Below are positions 1 to 6,193 of a stretch of 10,344 bases of DNA, one piece after another. Below the pieces are notes generated by a model, which had not been told where the DNA came from, did not search any database, and saw only the letters and a list, made by a program, of their open reading frames with translations. Within the stretch, counting starts at the first letter, position 1. Every line of letters begins with the position of its first letter. Position numbers and translations under genes: made by a program. Origin of the DNA: Spirochaetaceae bacterium (GTDB lineage Bacteria > Spirochaetota > Spirochaetia > SZUA-6 > Fen-1364); the NCBI GenBank assembly GCA_003154555.1, contig PMDT01000051.1, positions 1-10,344 on the forward strand. Direction: 5' to 3'.

Positions 1-518
1 AGGTAGTAGGCATGCTCCCAGACGTCCAGCCCCAGCAGCGGCTTGAGACCCTGGGTCACCGGAGAATCCTGGTTGGGCAGGCTCGTGATGACGAGCTTCC
101 CGCCCGCGTCCGCGCACAGCCACGCCCATCCGCTCCCGAAAAGATTCGCCGCGGCATTGCTGAATTGCTCCTTGAAGGAATCGAAGCTTCCAAAGCCCGT
201 GTCGATTGCCGACGCGAGGGCTCCCGAAGGCTTTCCGCCTCCCTTGGGTGACAGCATCTTCCAGAAGAGACTGTGATTCAGGTGCCCGCCGCCGTGGTTG
301 CGCACCGCCGTCCGCACGTCAGCGGGAATGGAATCCAGCGCGCGCAGTATTTCTTCAATCGGCTTGTTCTGGTAGGCAGGGGCTTTCTCGAGCGCCGCGT
401 TCAGCTTTGCGACGTACGTTGCATGATGCTTTCCGTGATGAATCTCCATTGTCTTCGCGTCGATGTGCGGTTCCAGCGCGTTGAAAGCATAGGGTAGATC
501 GGGCAGAGAAAAGGCCAT
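1..518 (-). CDS. sodA: Superoxide dismutase, Mn type (C-terminal end beyond window)
   Basis: The product dismutates superoxide to hydrogen peroxide and oxygen, probably in the cytoplasm because no signal peptide is visible. Only the first 172 residues are here; the usual length is about 200, so roughly 30 are cut off by the window edge. All four metal ligands of the Fe/Mn family are visible: His27 (IHHGKHH), His82 (GGGHLNH), and Asp165 and His169 in DVWEHAYY. The GGGH stretch at 76-79 and Gln150 in NQDSP are the pattern of Mn enzymes; iron enzymes have Gln in the first motif and Ala at the second position. Mn use, or cambialism, is therefore inferred. The start is fixed by a perfect AGGAGG at 525-530, six bases upstream of the ATG. 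The gene lies downstream of the methyltransferase on the same strand, but two hairpins and its own promoter candidate suggest separate transcription. Confidence 0.96.
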   Translation of the reverse strand, partial: MAFSLPDLPYAFNALEPHIDAKTMEIHHGKHHATYVAKLNAALEKAPAYQNKPIEEILRALDSIPADVRTAVRNHGGGHLNHSLFWKMLSPKGGGKPSGALASAIDTGFGSFDSFKEQFSNAAANLFGSGWAWLCADAGGKLVITSLPNQDSPVTQGLKPLLGLDVWEHAYY

Positions 519-545
519 CAAACACCTCCTATATGAATGCTGAGT

Positions 546-559
546 AAATATTAGTATTT
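546..559. promoter_or_regulatory. Inverted repeat over the sod -10 element, possible operator
   Basis: AAATA and TATTT form a perfect inverted repeat around a four-base centre, TTAG. It covers the proposed -10 element and the adjacent spacer, so a protein bound here would block the promoter. Metal- or peroxide-responsive repressors of sod genes bind AT-rich palindromes of this general sort, but the match to any known box is too weak to name one. Such repeats also arise by chance in AT-rich DNA. Confidence 0.25.
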
Positions 560-576
560 TGGTAAGGTATAGGCAA
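548..576 (-). promoter_or_regulatory. Candidate sigma-70-like promoter of the superoxide dismutase gene
   Basis: Read on the minus strand, TTGCCT (576-571) and TAATAT (553-548) are separated by 17 bases, and each matches the consensus at 4 of 6 positions. They lie in the most AT-rich part of the intergenic region, 30 bases or more upstream of the ATG, with the AGGAGG ribosome binding site between. This is inferred from position and similarity only. Confidence 0.45.
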
Positions 577-601
577 AGGAAAAGGACGGGGTTGCACCCC
601 G
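575..601 (-). terminator. Hairpin with pyrimidine tail, possible rho-independent terminator
   Basis: On the minus strand a 6-bp stem (CGGGGT / ACCCCG, 601-587, three-base loop) is followed by TCCTTTTCCTTT. The tail is T-rich but interrupted by C pairs, so termination may be partial. It lies about 64 bases after the methyltransferase stop and would separate that transcript from the sod gene. The tail runs up to and slightly overlaps the proposed sod -35 element. Confidence 0.5.
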
Positions 602-623
602 CGCCGGGCTCAGGGCGGCGGCA

Positions 624-649
624 GGGGCTGCTTCGTAAGAGGCAGCCCC
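624..649 (-). terminator. Strong GC hairpin just after the methyltransferase stop
   Basis: GGGGCTGC (624-631) pairs perfectly with GCAGCCCC (642-649). Three further pairs, one of them a G-T wobble, extend the stem to 11 bp with a four-base loop. It begins 15 bases beyond the stop codon at 665. No T-run follows on the minus strand, so it is better seen as a 3'-end-stabilising or pause hairpin than as a classical intrinsic terminator. On the plus strand the loop reads GTAA, a GNRA-type tetraloop, but no plus-strand transcript is expected here. Confidence 0.45.
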
Positions 650-664
650 GCTCGCCGACAACGC

Positions 665-1567
665 TCAGATTTTCTCGAAGACGAACCTGTAGTGGTCCAG
701 CACTTCTCTTTCGAAGCACTGGATATTCGCGCGAAGCTGGTCCCGGGAGAGACGCTGGCGGAGCTCCTTGCTCACGATGTAGCGCGGGATGAGCGAGAGG
801 TAGAAGGCGTACTTCCGTAGATCGAAGCTCCGATAATGCCTTCCCCATTGCTTGATCGTCTCGATGTAGTCCAGCCTCCCGCTGGACTTGAAGATCGTGC
901 GGAAGCAGGGTCCGGCGCTCGTCTCGATCTGGCCGTCCCCGTACGGCAGCCAGGAGCCGGGGAACTGGCGCCCCATCACCGCGAGGATGTGCCCGTTCGA
1001 GTCGCGAGGCGCGCGGATGTCGATCTGGTCGGCGTCGACCATGTTCTTCCCGAACACCATGGTCTGCAGGTAGAGCCTGCCACCGGTCGGGAGGAGATCG
1101 GCCACGGTTCGGAAGAAGCTCTTGTAGATCTCGTCCTGCTTTCCCGCGCGCCATTCCTCCATCGAGCAGAAATGCTCGAAAGCCCCGAGGCTCACGACCG
1201 CGTCGAATGTGCCGAATGTTCCCGCGGTGATGGTCCTGCAGTCGTGGATGGCGACGTCGAGCCCCGCCCTCCGACACGCATCCGCCTGCCCCTGTGACAG
1301 CGTCACGCCAATGCCTTTCGCGCCAACGTCCCGGAGGAACCGGAGCATCGGTCCCCACCCGCATCCCATGTCGAGGACTTTCGTTCCCGGCCCGATGCGA
1401 AGCTGCTCGGCGATGAACCGGTGCTTGCGGTCCTGCGCCTGCTCGAGTGTCATCCTGAAATCACCATCGTACATCGCCCCGCTGAAATCTCCCGTCTCCC
1501 CGATGCTGAGGCGGAAGATCCTGTCGATGAGGCTGTAGATATAGTCCATTTCTTCACGACCGGCCAT
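665..1567 (-). CDS. CFA-synthase-like SAM-dependent methyltransferase
   Basis: This is a class I methyltransferase of the cyclopropane-fatty-acyl-phospholipid/mycolic-acid synthase family, about 300 residues from the chosen start. The SAM-binding motif VLDMGCGWG lies at 64-72, followed by the family's VTLSQGQ, the AFEHF segment (Glu131) and a C-terminal helical part ending in [16 protein letters not shown] stretch precedes the SAM site, as in true CFA synthases. The Cys of the family's bicarbonate site appears as Gly30 (FSGAMY) and the His of the LLHT motif as Gln168 (YLQT). The product may therefore transfer a methyl group to lipid without making a cyclopropane ring; this is inference. The ATG at 1567 was chosen over an in-frame GTG at 1639 because the 24 extra residues do not look like the family and the shorter form leaves 137 bases for divergent promoters. 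Confidence 0.85.
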   Translation of the reverse strand: MAGREEMDYIYSLIDRIFRLSIGETGDFSGAMYDGDFRMTLEQAQDRKHRFIAEQLRIGPGTKVLDMGCGWGPMLRFLRDVGAKGIGVTLSQGQADACRRAGLDVAIHDCRTITAGTFGTFDAVVSLGAFEHFCSMEEWRAGKQDEIYKSFFRTVADLLPTGGRLYLQTMVFGKNMVDADQIDIRAPRDSNGHILAVMGRQFPGSWLPYGDGQIETSAGPCFRTIFKSSGRLDYIETIKQWGRHYRSFDLRKYAFYLSLIPRYIVSKELRQRLSRDQLRANIQCFEREVLDHYRFVFEKI

Positions 1568-1704
1568 GTGCACCCCCACGCCAGTGGACCAGAGAATGTA
1601 ATGACCGGCAAGGGGCGGATGCGCCACGGCGCTTCTCACGCGGCACCGGACGCGCCCCCACGGCCTCGTCGCGAGGGCCGCCCGTCAGTATCTTTGCAGG
1701 ACGC
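1568..1704. promoter_or_regulatory. Divergent promoter region between methyltransferase and GH5 hydrolase
   Basis: These 137 bases separate two genes transcribed away from each other, so both promoters should lie here unless the methyltransferase starts further upstream. The region is GC-rich and I see no convincing -35/-10 pair. A hairpin at 1661-1680 (CGGC-CTCG / CGAG-G-GCCG, one bulged G) lies in the probable leader of the hydrolase mRNA. AGGA at 1698-1701 is its only ribosome binding site candidate and is close to the ATG. Confidence 0.35.
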
Positions 1705-3594
1705 ATGAATGAACCTGTCATCCGCATCGATGGCCCGCGCTTCGTCGACGCGCAGGGCCGCACCATGATCCTGCGGGGGATGAACCTGGGCGCGGAATCC
1801 AAGCTGCCGTCCCGCCCGGAAGGGGCAACCCATCTTCTCCATGGTTTCTTCGATCATCGCGCCGTTTCCTTTGTCGGGAGGCCGCTGCCGATCGACGAGG
1901 CGGACGAGCATCTGTCGCGGCTTTCGCGGTGGGGATTCAATCACCTCCGTCTCGCCGTCACCTGGGAGGCTATCGAGCACGAAGGGCCGGGCATCTACGA
2001 CACGGCATTCCTCGACTACGTGGAGGCACTGGTGGCAAAGGCCGCCGCGCAGGGGATGACCGTACACGTCGACCCGCATCAGGATGTCTGGTCGCGTTTC
2101 GCGGGCGGTTCGGGAGCACCCGGGTGGACGATGGAAGCCGTGGGCATGGACCTCACGCGCGTCCACGAGACGGGGGCGGCGATTCTCCACCAACTCCACG
2201 GGGACCCATTCCCCCGCATGGTCTGGCCGACGAATGCCACGAAGCTCGCCTCGGCAACGATGTTCACCCTCTTTTTCGCGGGCGACATCTTCGCGCCCCA
2301 GGCGCGCATCGACGGAGAGGGCGCCCAGGACTTCCTCCAGCGCCACTACTGCGCCGCCATGGGGCAGGTGGCGGCCCGGCTCTGCGGCTTTTCCAATGTC
2401 CTTGGCTATGAAACCATGAATGAGCCTTCCCACGGCTACGTCGGCCATCAGGACCTGCGCCGGCACGAGAGCCCCGTGAACCTGGGTGAATCCCCGACGC
2501 CCTTTCAATCGATGCTGCTCGGTGCCGGCATTCCCCAGGAGGTGCCGATCTACGAGGTGCGGCTCACCGGTGTGGCGCTGACAGGTCGTCGGGTCCTCAA
2601 CCCGGCGGGCGTGCGCCTCTGGCGGGAGGGCGCAGACTGTCCCTGGCGGCAGCACGGCGTCTGGGGCGTCGCCGCGGACGGGAAACCGAGGCTGCTCCGT
2701 CCCGACTATTTCTCCCGCGCGCACGGCCGCGAGGTCAGTTTCAGCAGGGACTGCTACCTTCCCTTTGCGCGACGCTACGCGCACGCCATCCATGCGGGGC
2801 ACGCGGCGGCGGCGATCCTCCTGCAGATGGAGGTCATGATGAAGCCGCCCCGGTGGGGAGCGGACGACACGGATCGCATCGTCTATGCCCCGCACTGGTA
2901 CGATTCGCTCACGCTCATCCTGAAAAGATTCAATCGCCGTGTTGCCTATGATTCCCTGCGCCACCGGCTCGTCGTCGGTCGCGGCGCCATTCGCCGCAGC
3001 TTCGTGGAGCAATTGCTGGCGCTTCGCCACCAGGCGCACGAGTATCTCCGCGGCGCACCGGTCATCCTTGGCGAGACGGGCATTCCCTTCGACCTGCGGA
3101 ATCGCCGCTCCCGGCGCCGCGGAGACCACCACGGTCAGAACCTCGCCATCGACAGGGTCATGAAAGGCGTCGAGGCTGCCCTGATGTCCGTCTGCTGGTG
3201 GAACTACGCGGCGGGAAACGACAGCGTCCACGGCGATCGATGGAACGGCGAGGACTTTTCCGTGTTCAGCCGCGACCCTCGCAATCCTTCGCCGCCATCG
3301 CACGAGAACGGGAGGGCTCTGGAGGCGCTGGTGCGTCCGTACCCGCGCGTGGTGGCGGGGGAGCTTCTTGCCTTGAGCTTCGACCGGCGCAATGGATCAT
3401 TCAGCTGCTCTTTTCGACATCACGCGGGACTACCCGGGCCGACGGTGTTGTTCGTCCCGCGGTTGCAGTACCCGCACGGGTGCGCCATCGCGATCTCCGA
3501 CGGCAGCTACAACTATCTCGCCGAACGGCAGATCCTCTCCTGGGAGCACACGCTCGACAAAGACGTGCACACGATCCGAATCAGGAGGACGTGA
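1705..3594 (+). CDS. Glycoside hydrolase family 5, glucosylceramidase/sterylglucosidase-like
   Basis: This 629-residue retaining glycosidase has a (beta/alpha)8 GH5 barrel. Visible motifs are the N-terminal RGMNLGAESK, FNHLRLAVTWEAIE at 78-91, DPHQDVWSRF at 123-132, the acid/base Glu240 in MNEPSHGY, APHWYDS, the nucleophile Glu457 in ILGETGIPFD, and a late WNYAAGN...GDRWNGEDFSVFS block. The last block and the NEPSHGY form recall fungal EGCrP-type glucocerebrosidases and sterylglucosidases (GH5_12) and endoglycoceramidases rather than cellulases. Residues after about 540 probably form the beta-sandwich domain these enzymes carry. There is no signal peptide or membrane segment, so it should act on intracellular or imported glycolipid. 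The substrate (glucosylceramide, sterylglucoside or another beta-glucoside) is inferred from family memory. A sugar-type regulator follows on the same strand. An antisense ORF of 555 codons across the gene is a codon-bias shadow. Confidence 0.88.
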   Translation: MNEPVIRIDGPRFVDAQGRTMILRGMNLGAESKLPSRPEGATHLLHGFFDHRAVSFVGRPLPIDEADEHLSRLSRWGFNHLRLAVTWEAIEHEGPGIYDTAFLDYVEALVAKAAAQGMTVHVDPHQDVWSRFAGGSGAPGWTMEAVGMDLTRVHETGAAILHQLHGDPFPRMVWPTNATKLASATMFTLFFAGDIFAPQARIDGEGAQDFLQRHYCAAMGQVAARLCGFSNVLGYETMNEPSHGYVGHQDLRRHESPVNLGESPTPFQSMLLGAGIPQEVPIYEVRLTGVALTGRRVLNPAGVRLWREGADCPWRQHGVWGVAADGKPRLLRPDYFSRAHGREVSFSRDCYLPFARRYAHAIHAGHAAAAILLQMEVMMKPPRWGADDTDRIVYAPHWYDSLTLILKRFNRRVAYDSLRHRLVVGRGAIRRSFVEQLLALRHQAHEYLRGAPVILGETGIPFDLRNRRSRRRGDHHGQNLAIDRVMKGVEAALMSVCWWNYAAGNDSVHGDRWNGEDFSVFSRDPRNPSPPSHENGRALEALVRPYPRVVAGELLALSFDRRNGSFSCSFRHHAGLPGPTVLFVPRLQYPHGCAIAISDGSYNYLAERQILSWEHTLDKDVHTIRIRRT

Positions 3595-3619
3595 AATCCC
3601 CGTGCGGCGGCCCCTCGCA

Positions 3620-3670
3620 TGGCATTTATTTTGATATGTCAATTAATAGTTATGAATATGCCGTAAAATG
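3620..3670 (+). promoter_or_regulatory. AT-rich leader, probable promoter of the regulator gene
   Basis: The 268 bases between the hydrolase and the regulator contain no convincing gene. They hold one strikingly AT-rich stretch in otherwise GC-rich DNA. It contains TTGATA (3631-3636), part of a small inverted repeat TTGA-TATG-TCAA (3631-3642), and TAAAAT (3664-3669), a 5-of-6 match to a -10 element. The two hexamers are too far apart to pair with each other, so the exact promoter is unclear. No T-tailed hairpin follows the hydrolase stop, so read-through into the regulator is also possible. Confidence 0.4.
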
Positions 3671-3843
3671 AGCGAGGCATGGATAAGCGACATACCATTA
3701 TGAGCCGCATTCGGAATCGGGTCAATCACGCCGGGGCTTTGGCGGAGCCGAGACGATGCAAACGACGGGAAAATGAGCCTTTTACAATCTCCTTTGCCTG
3801 TCGACCATCTCCAGGGGTTGAAGGGCTTGCATATTCCCCGACG

Positions 3844-3859
3844 TTTGGTTATATCCAAA
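3844..3859. promoter_or_regulatory. Inverted repeat TTTGG-N6-CCAAA, possible operator
   Basis: TTTGG (3844-3848) and CCAAA (3855-3859) form a perfect inverted repeat around TTATAT, ending three bases before the ATG at 3863. If translation starts there, it could be an autoregulatory operator or a small mRNA hairpin limiting translation. If translation starts at 3773 it lies inside the reading frame and is less likely to be a site. Confidence 0.3.
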
Positions 3860-3862
3860 AGC

Positions 3863-4969
3863 ATGGCTGAGGTCGAGTCCACGCTCCTTTACGAGAAGCT
3901 GAAGAGCCACATCAAGGGCGACATTGCCTCCAGAAAACTGGCTCCTGGCGACCGCATACCCGCGGAGCGCCTTCTGGCCGACACGCACAAAGTCAGCCGC
4001 ATTACCGTCAAGAAGGCGCTGAGCGACCTTGTGAGCGAGGGCTTCCTGGAGCACCTGCCCCAGCGCCGGGGAACATATGTCCGGGACCGCCAACGGCACG
4101 CGGACGCTCCCCGTTTCATTGCCGTTGCCATTGATGACGTGCGCAACTCTTTCGGCGCGCAGATCCTGCGCGGTATCGAGGATTTTCTGTGGGACCGCAG
4201 GATCCATACGCTGATCTGCAATGCGGACCGCGACTTCGCCAAGGTGGAGGAATACTTCCTTTCGCTGCGGTCCCACGACATCGCCGGGGTCATATTCGCG
4301 CCTGTCATCGATACGGGATACCGGGAAGGCAACACCAGGCTCGTCGGCATCCTCGGAAGCGCCCAGATCCCCTTTACACTTGTGGACCGCTCCATTCCCC
4401 GCCTGCTGGCCAACTATGTCGGCGCCGATCACGAGGAGAGCTCGCGCACGCTGACCCGCTACCTCATCGAGCGCGGTCACCGCAGGATCCTGCTCGCGCG
4501 GGGACTCGAATGCACGAGCATGGACGAACGGGAGCAGGGTTACCGCAATGCCTTCGAAGAGGCGGGCATCCCTGTCGATGAACGGCTCGTCGTCAGCATC
4601 AATGACAATCTTGTCGATCCTGAGCCCGGCGAGGACGTGCTGAAAAGGCTGAAGGGTCTGATTAATCGCGCGGGAGGCTTCACGTGCTTCTACGCGCTGA
4701 ATGACGGGCTTCTGCGGGCGGGAGTGGTGGCGCTGCGCTCCCTCGGTATCGACGTGCCGGCGAAAATACAGCTTGCATCTCACAACGAGATCGAGCGACC
4801 TCCGCTGCTCCTGGCCCGGACCATGCCCCATTGCATCGAGCCGACCTACGAGATGGGATGGGAGGCCGCACGCGTGCTCGTGGAGCACATCAATGATCCC
4901 GGCCGCGCGATTGTGCAGAAGATCCTCAAATCGAAATTCGTCCCGATGGAACCGGAGAAGCCCCGCTAG
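3863..4969 (+). CDS. GntR-family regulator with LacI-type sugar sensor (AraR-like)
   Basis: This cytoplasmic transcription factor has two parts. Residues about 5-72 are a GntR winged helix-turn-helix (LYEKLKSHI, APGDRIPAERLLA, VSRITVKKALSDL, EHLPQRRGTYV). Residues about 83-365 are a periplasmic-binding-protein/LacI-like ligand domain (IAVAIDD, GVIFAPV, PFTLVDRSIP, YVGADHEESSRTLTRYLIERGHRRILL, CFYALNDGLL). B. subtilis AraR has this architecture and is a repressor released by a sugar. From 3863 the protein has 368 residues and begins a few residues before the GntR domain, as is usual. An in-frame ATG at 3773 would add 30 residues that do not resemble the family; neither start has a good ribosome binding site. 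It lies behind the GH5 hydrolase on the same strand, so it may control that gene. The ligand cannot be told from sequence. Confidence 0.87.
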   Translation: MAEVESTLLYEKLKSHIKGDIASRKLAPGDRIPAERLLADTHKVSRITVKKALSDLVSEGFLEHLPQRRGTYVRDRQRHADAPRFIAVAIDDVRNSFGAQILRGIEDFLWDRRIHTLICNADRDFAKVEEYFLSLRSHDIAGVIFAPVIDTGYREGNTRLVGILGSAQIPFTLVDRSIPRLLANYVGADHEESSRTLTRYLIERGHRRILLARGLECTSMDEREQGYRNAFEEAGIPVDERLVVSINDNLVDPEPGEDVLKRLKGLINRAGGFTCFYALNDGLLRAGVVALRSLGIDVPAKIQLASHNEIERPPLLLARTMPHCIEPTYEMGWEAARVLVEHINDPGRAIVQKILKSKFVPMEPEKPR

Positions 4970-4993
4970 GGTCCGCCGTCAGCGCGCCGATTT

Positions 4994-6193
4994 CTAGTTG
5001 CCGAGATCCACTCCGAGCCACTTGGAGAGATCCGTCTGAGCGGAATCGATTTTTCCGATTCCCACCCTGGCGGTCGTTTCGGCGACGAGATAGGATTTTC
5101 CATTGAAGGGGAATCGCTGGCCGCCGCCGGGGACATCCACGGCAAGCATGGCATGGGAGTATTCGCGGGAGACCATCAGAACGCAATCGATTCCAAGGCG
5201 TTCGAGAATGATGGCCATGACCATGGCCCGGGAGTCGCAGTCACCCCTTTGCTCGAATGCGGCGGTGAGCGGAGGAACGAAGTCGATTCCCGCAAAGTCG
5301 CGCTCGTAGTGAAATCCCTGGATCCAGTCGAGCACCCTGCGGGCGCTTTCCGTCGGGTCGTTGGCGGGAAGTGAGCGGGAGAAGGCTTCCGTGAGGCTGT
5401 CCAGACGTGCCGCCGACTCCTTGTAGACCATCCTGTAGTAGCGCGCCCAGGCGTCTTCCCAGAGGGTCTCGCTCTTCAGGTACATCACGAGGACGTGGTA
5501 TTCCCTCTCCGCGACGGACAGCACTTCCTGCGCTTCATCGGTGGACCAGGGCAGCGAGACGCTGCCGCCCGGGAGGTTCACCGGCTTCTTTTCATTGCGC
5601 GCGGCGGGCCAGGCGAGGAGGAACTGGCTCACCGGTCCGGGGAATCGGCGGGCGGCGCGATCGATGGAAAACGCATCCAGGCAGGAAATGATGAGCTCGG
5701 AGTAGGAGTCGATGGCAGTGCTTTCCGCAGACGCGACCAGCGCGTAGCTGCTCTCCGACGCCGTGGCGCCGGCGATGAAAAGGGCGTGACCCTTGCGAGG
5801 CGTGCCATTGACAAAATCAAGCTCCGCGATCACTGCCCCATGATCCTGGTAGGTGAAGCTCGCACGGTCCCCTGTCGAACCCATCTGCTGGAGAAGGTCG
5901 GTCGCCATGAGATCGGCCGAGGCGTAGCGGCCGGGCGCGTAGATCAGGATGTCGAACTCCATGCCGTTGTTCGCATCGAAATAGGCGAAACGGGTCTTTC
6001 CGTCTCCGTCCCCGGCCGTGAAGCCTGATGGCATGTCGACGACGGCCCCGGTATCAGTGGCGAGCTCCTTTGCGGCAATCGGGGAGGCCAGGATCGCGAT
6101 GAACGCCGCGATCATGGTCATGCGTTTGCAGATCTGCAGCGTGGAAAGGAATCCGCCGGATGTCACACGGCGCACGAGAAGCCTCGTGCTCAC
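4994..6193 (-). CDS. Exported transglutaminase-like (cysteine protease fold) protein
   Basis: The protein has 399 residues. After a basic stretch (KRM, 23-25) comes a hydrophobic segment, 26-41, ending SPIAA before Lys42, which fits a Sec signal peptide. The C-terminal third is a transglutaminase-core domain: Cys319 in QRGDCDSRAMV, His347 in EYSHAML and Glu372 in VAETTA, a Glu where many members have Asp. Residues 42-180 show no motif I recognise. Proteins of this type act as peptidases or cross-linking enzymes; the substrate is unknown. The GTG start at 6193 overlaps the stop of the upstream RNB gene (GTGA), which suggests coupling. Alternatives are GTG at 6175, preceded by GAGG, and ATG at 6121, which begins just before the hydrophobic core. 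It is the last gene of the minus-strand operon, convergent with the regulator, and I see no terminator in the 24-base gap. Confidence 0.8.
   Translation of the reverse strand: MSTRLLVRRVTSGGFLSTLQICKRMTMIAAFIAILASPIAAKELATDTGAVVDMPSGFTAGDGDGKTRFAYFDANNGMEFDILIYAPGRYASADLMATDLLQQMGSTGDRASFTYQDHGAVIAELDFVNGTPRKGHALFIAGATASESSYALVASAESTAIDSYSELIISCLDAFSIDRAARRFPGPVSQFLLAWPAARNEKKPVNLPGGSVSLPWSTDEAQEVLSVAEREYHVLVMYLKSETLWEDAWARYYRMVYKESAARLDSLTEAFSRSLPANDPTESARRVLDWIQGFHYERDFAGIDFVPPLTAAFEQRGDCDSRAMVMAIILERLGIDCVLMVSREYSHAMLAVDVPGGGQRFPFNGKSYLVAETTARVGIGKIDSAQTDLSKWLGVDLGN

Noticed and set aside
1661..1680. Bulged GC hairpin in the GH5 leader, considered as a riboswitch or attenuator
   Set aside because: A single hairpin without conserved aptamer elements or a following T-run is not enough; it is mentioned only as part of the divergent promoter region.
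1636..3303. A 555-codon open frame on the minus strand across the GH5 gene
   Set aside because: It has no recognisable domain, is rich in Arg/Ala/His in the way of antisense frames of GC-rich genes, and lies wholly within a clear GH5 coding region apart from its end in the divergent promoter.
3756..3776. Six-codon leader ORF (MQTTGK) with GGAG upstream, whose stop overlaps the ATG at 3773 as ATGA
   Set aside because: It would be a translational-coupling leader only if the regulator starts at 3773, which I consider the less likely start. A six-codon frame is easily found by chance.
3782..4888. A 368-codon minus-strand open frame across the regulator gene
   Set aside because: It is an antisense shadow of the well-supported GntR-LacI coding sequence and has no protein motif.
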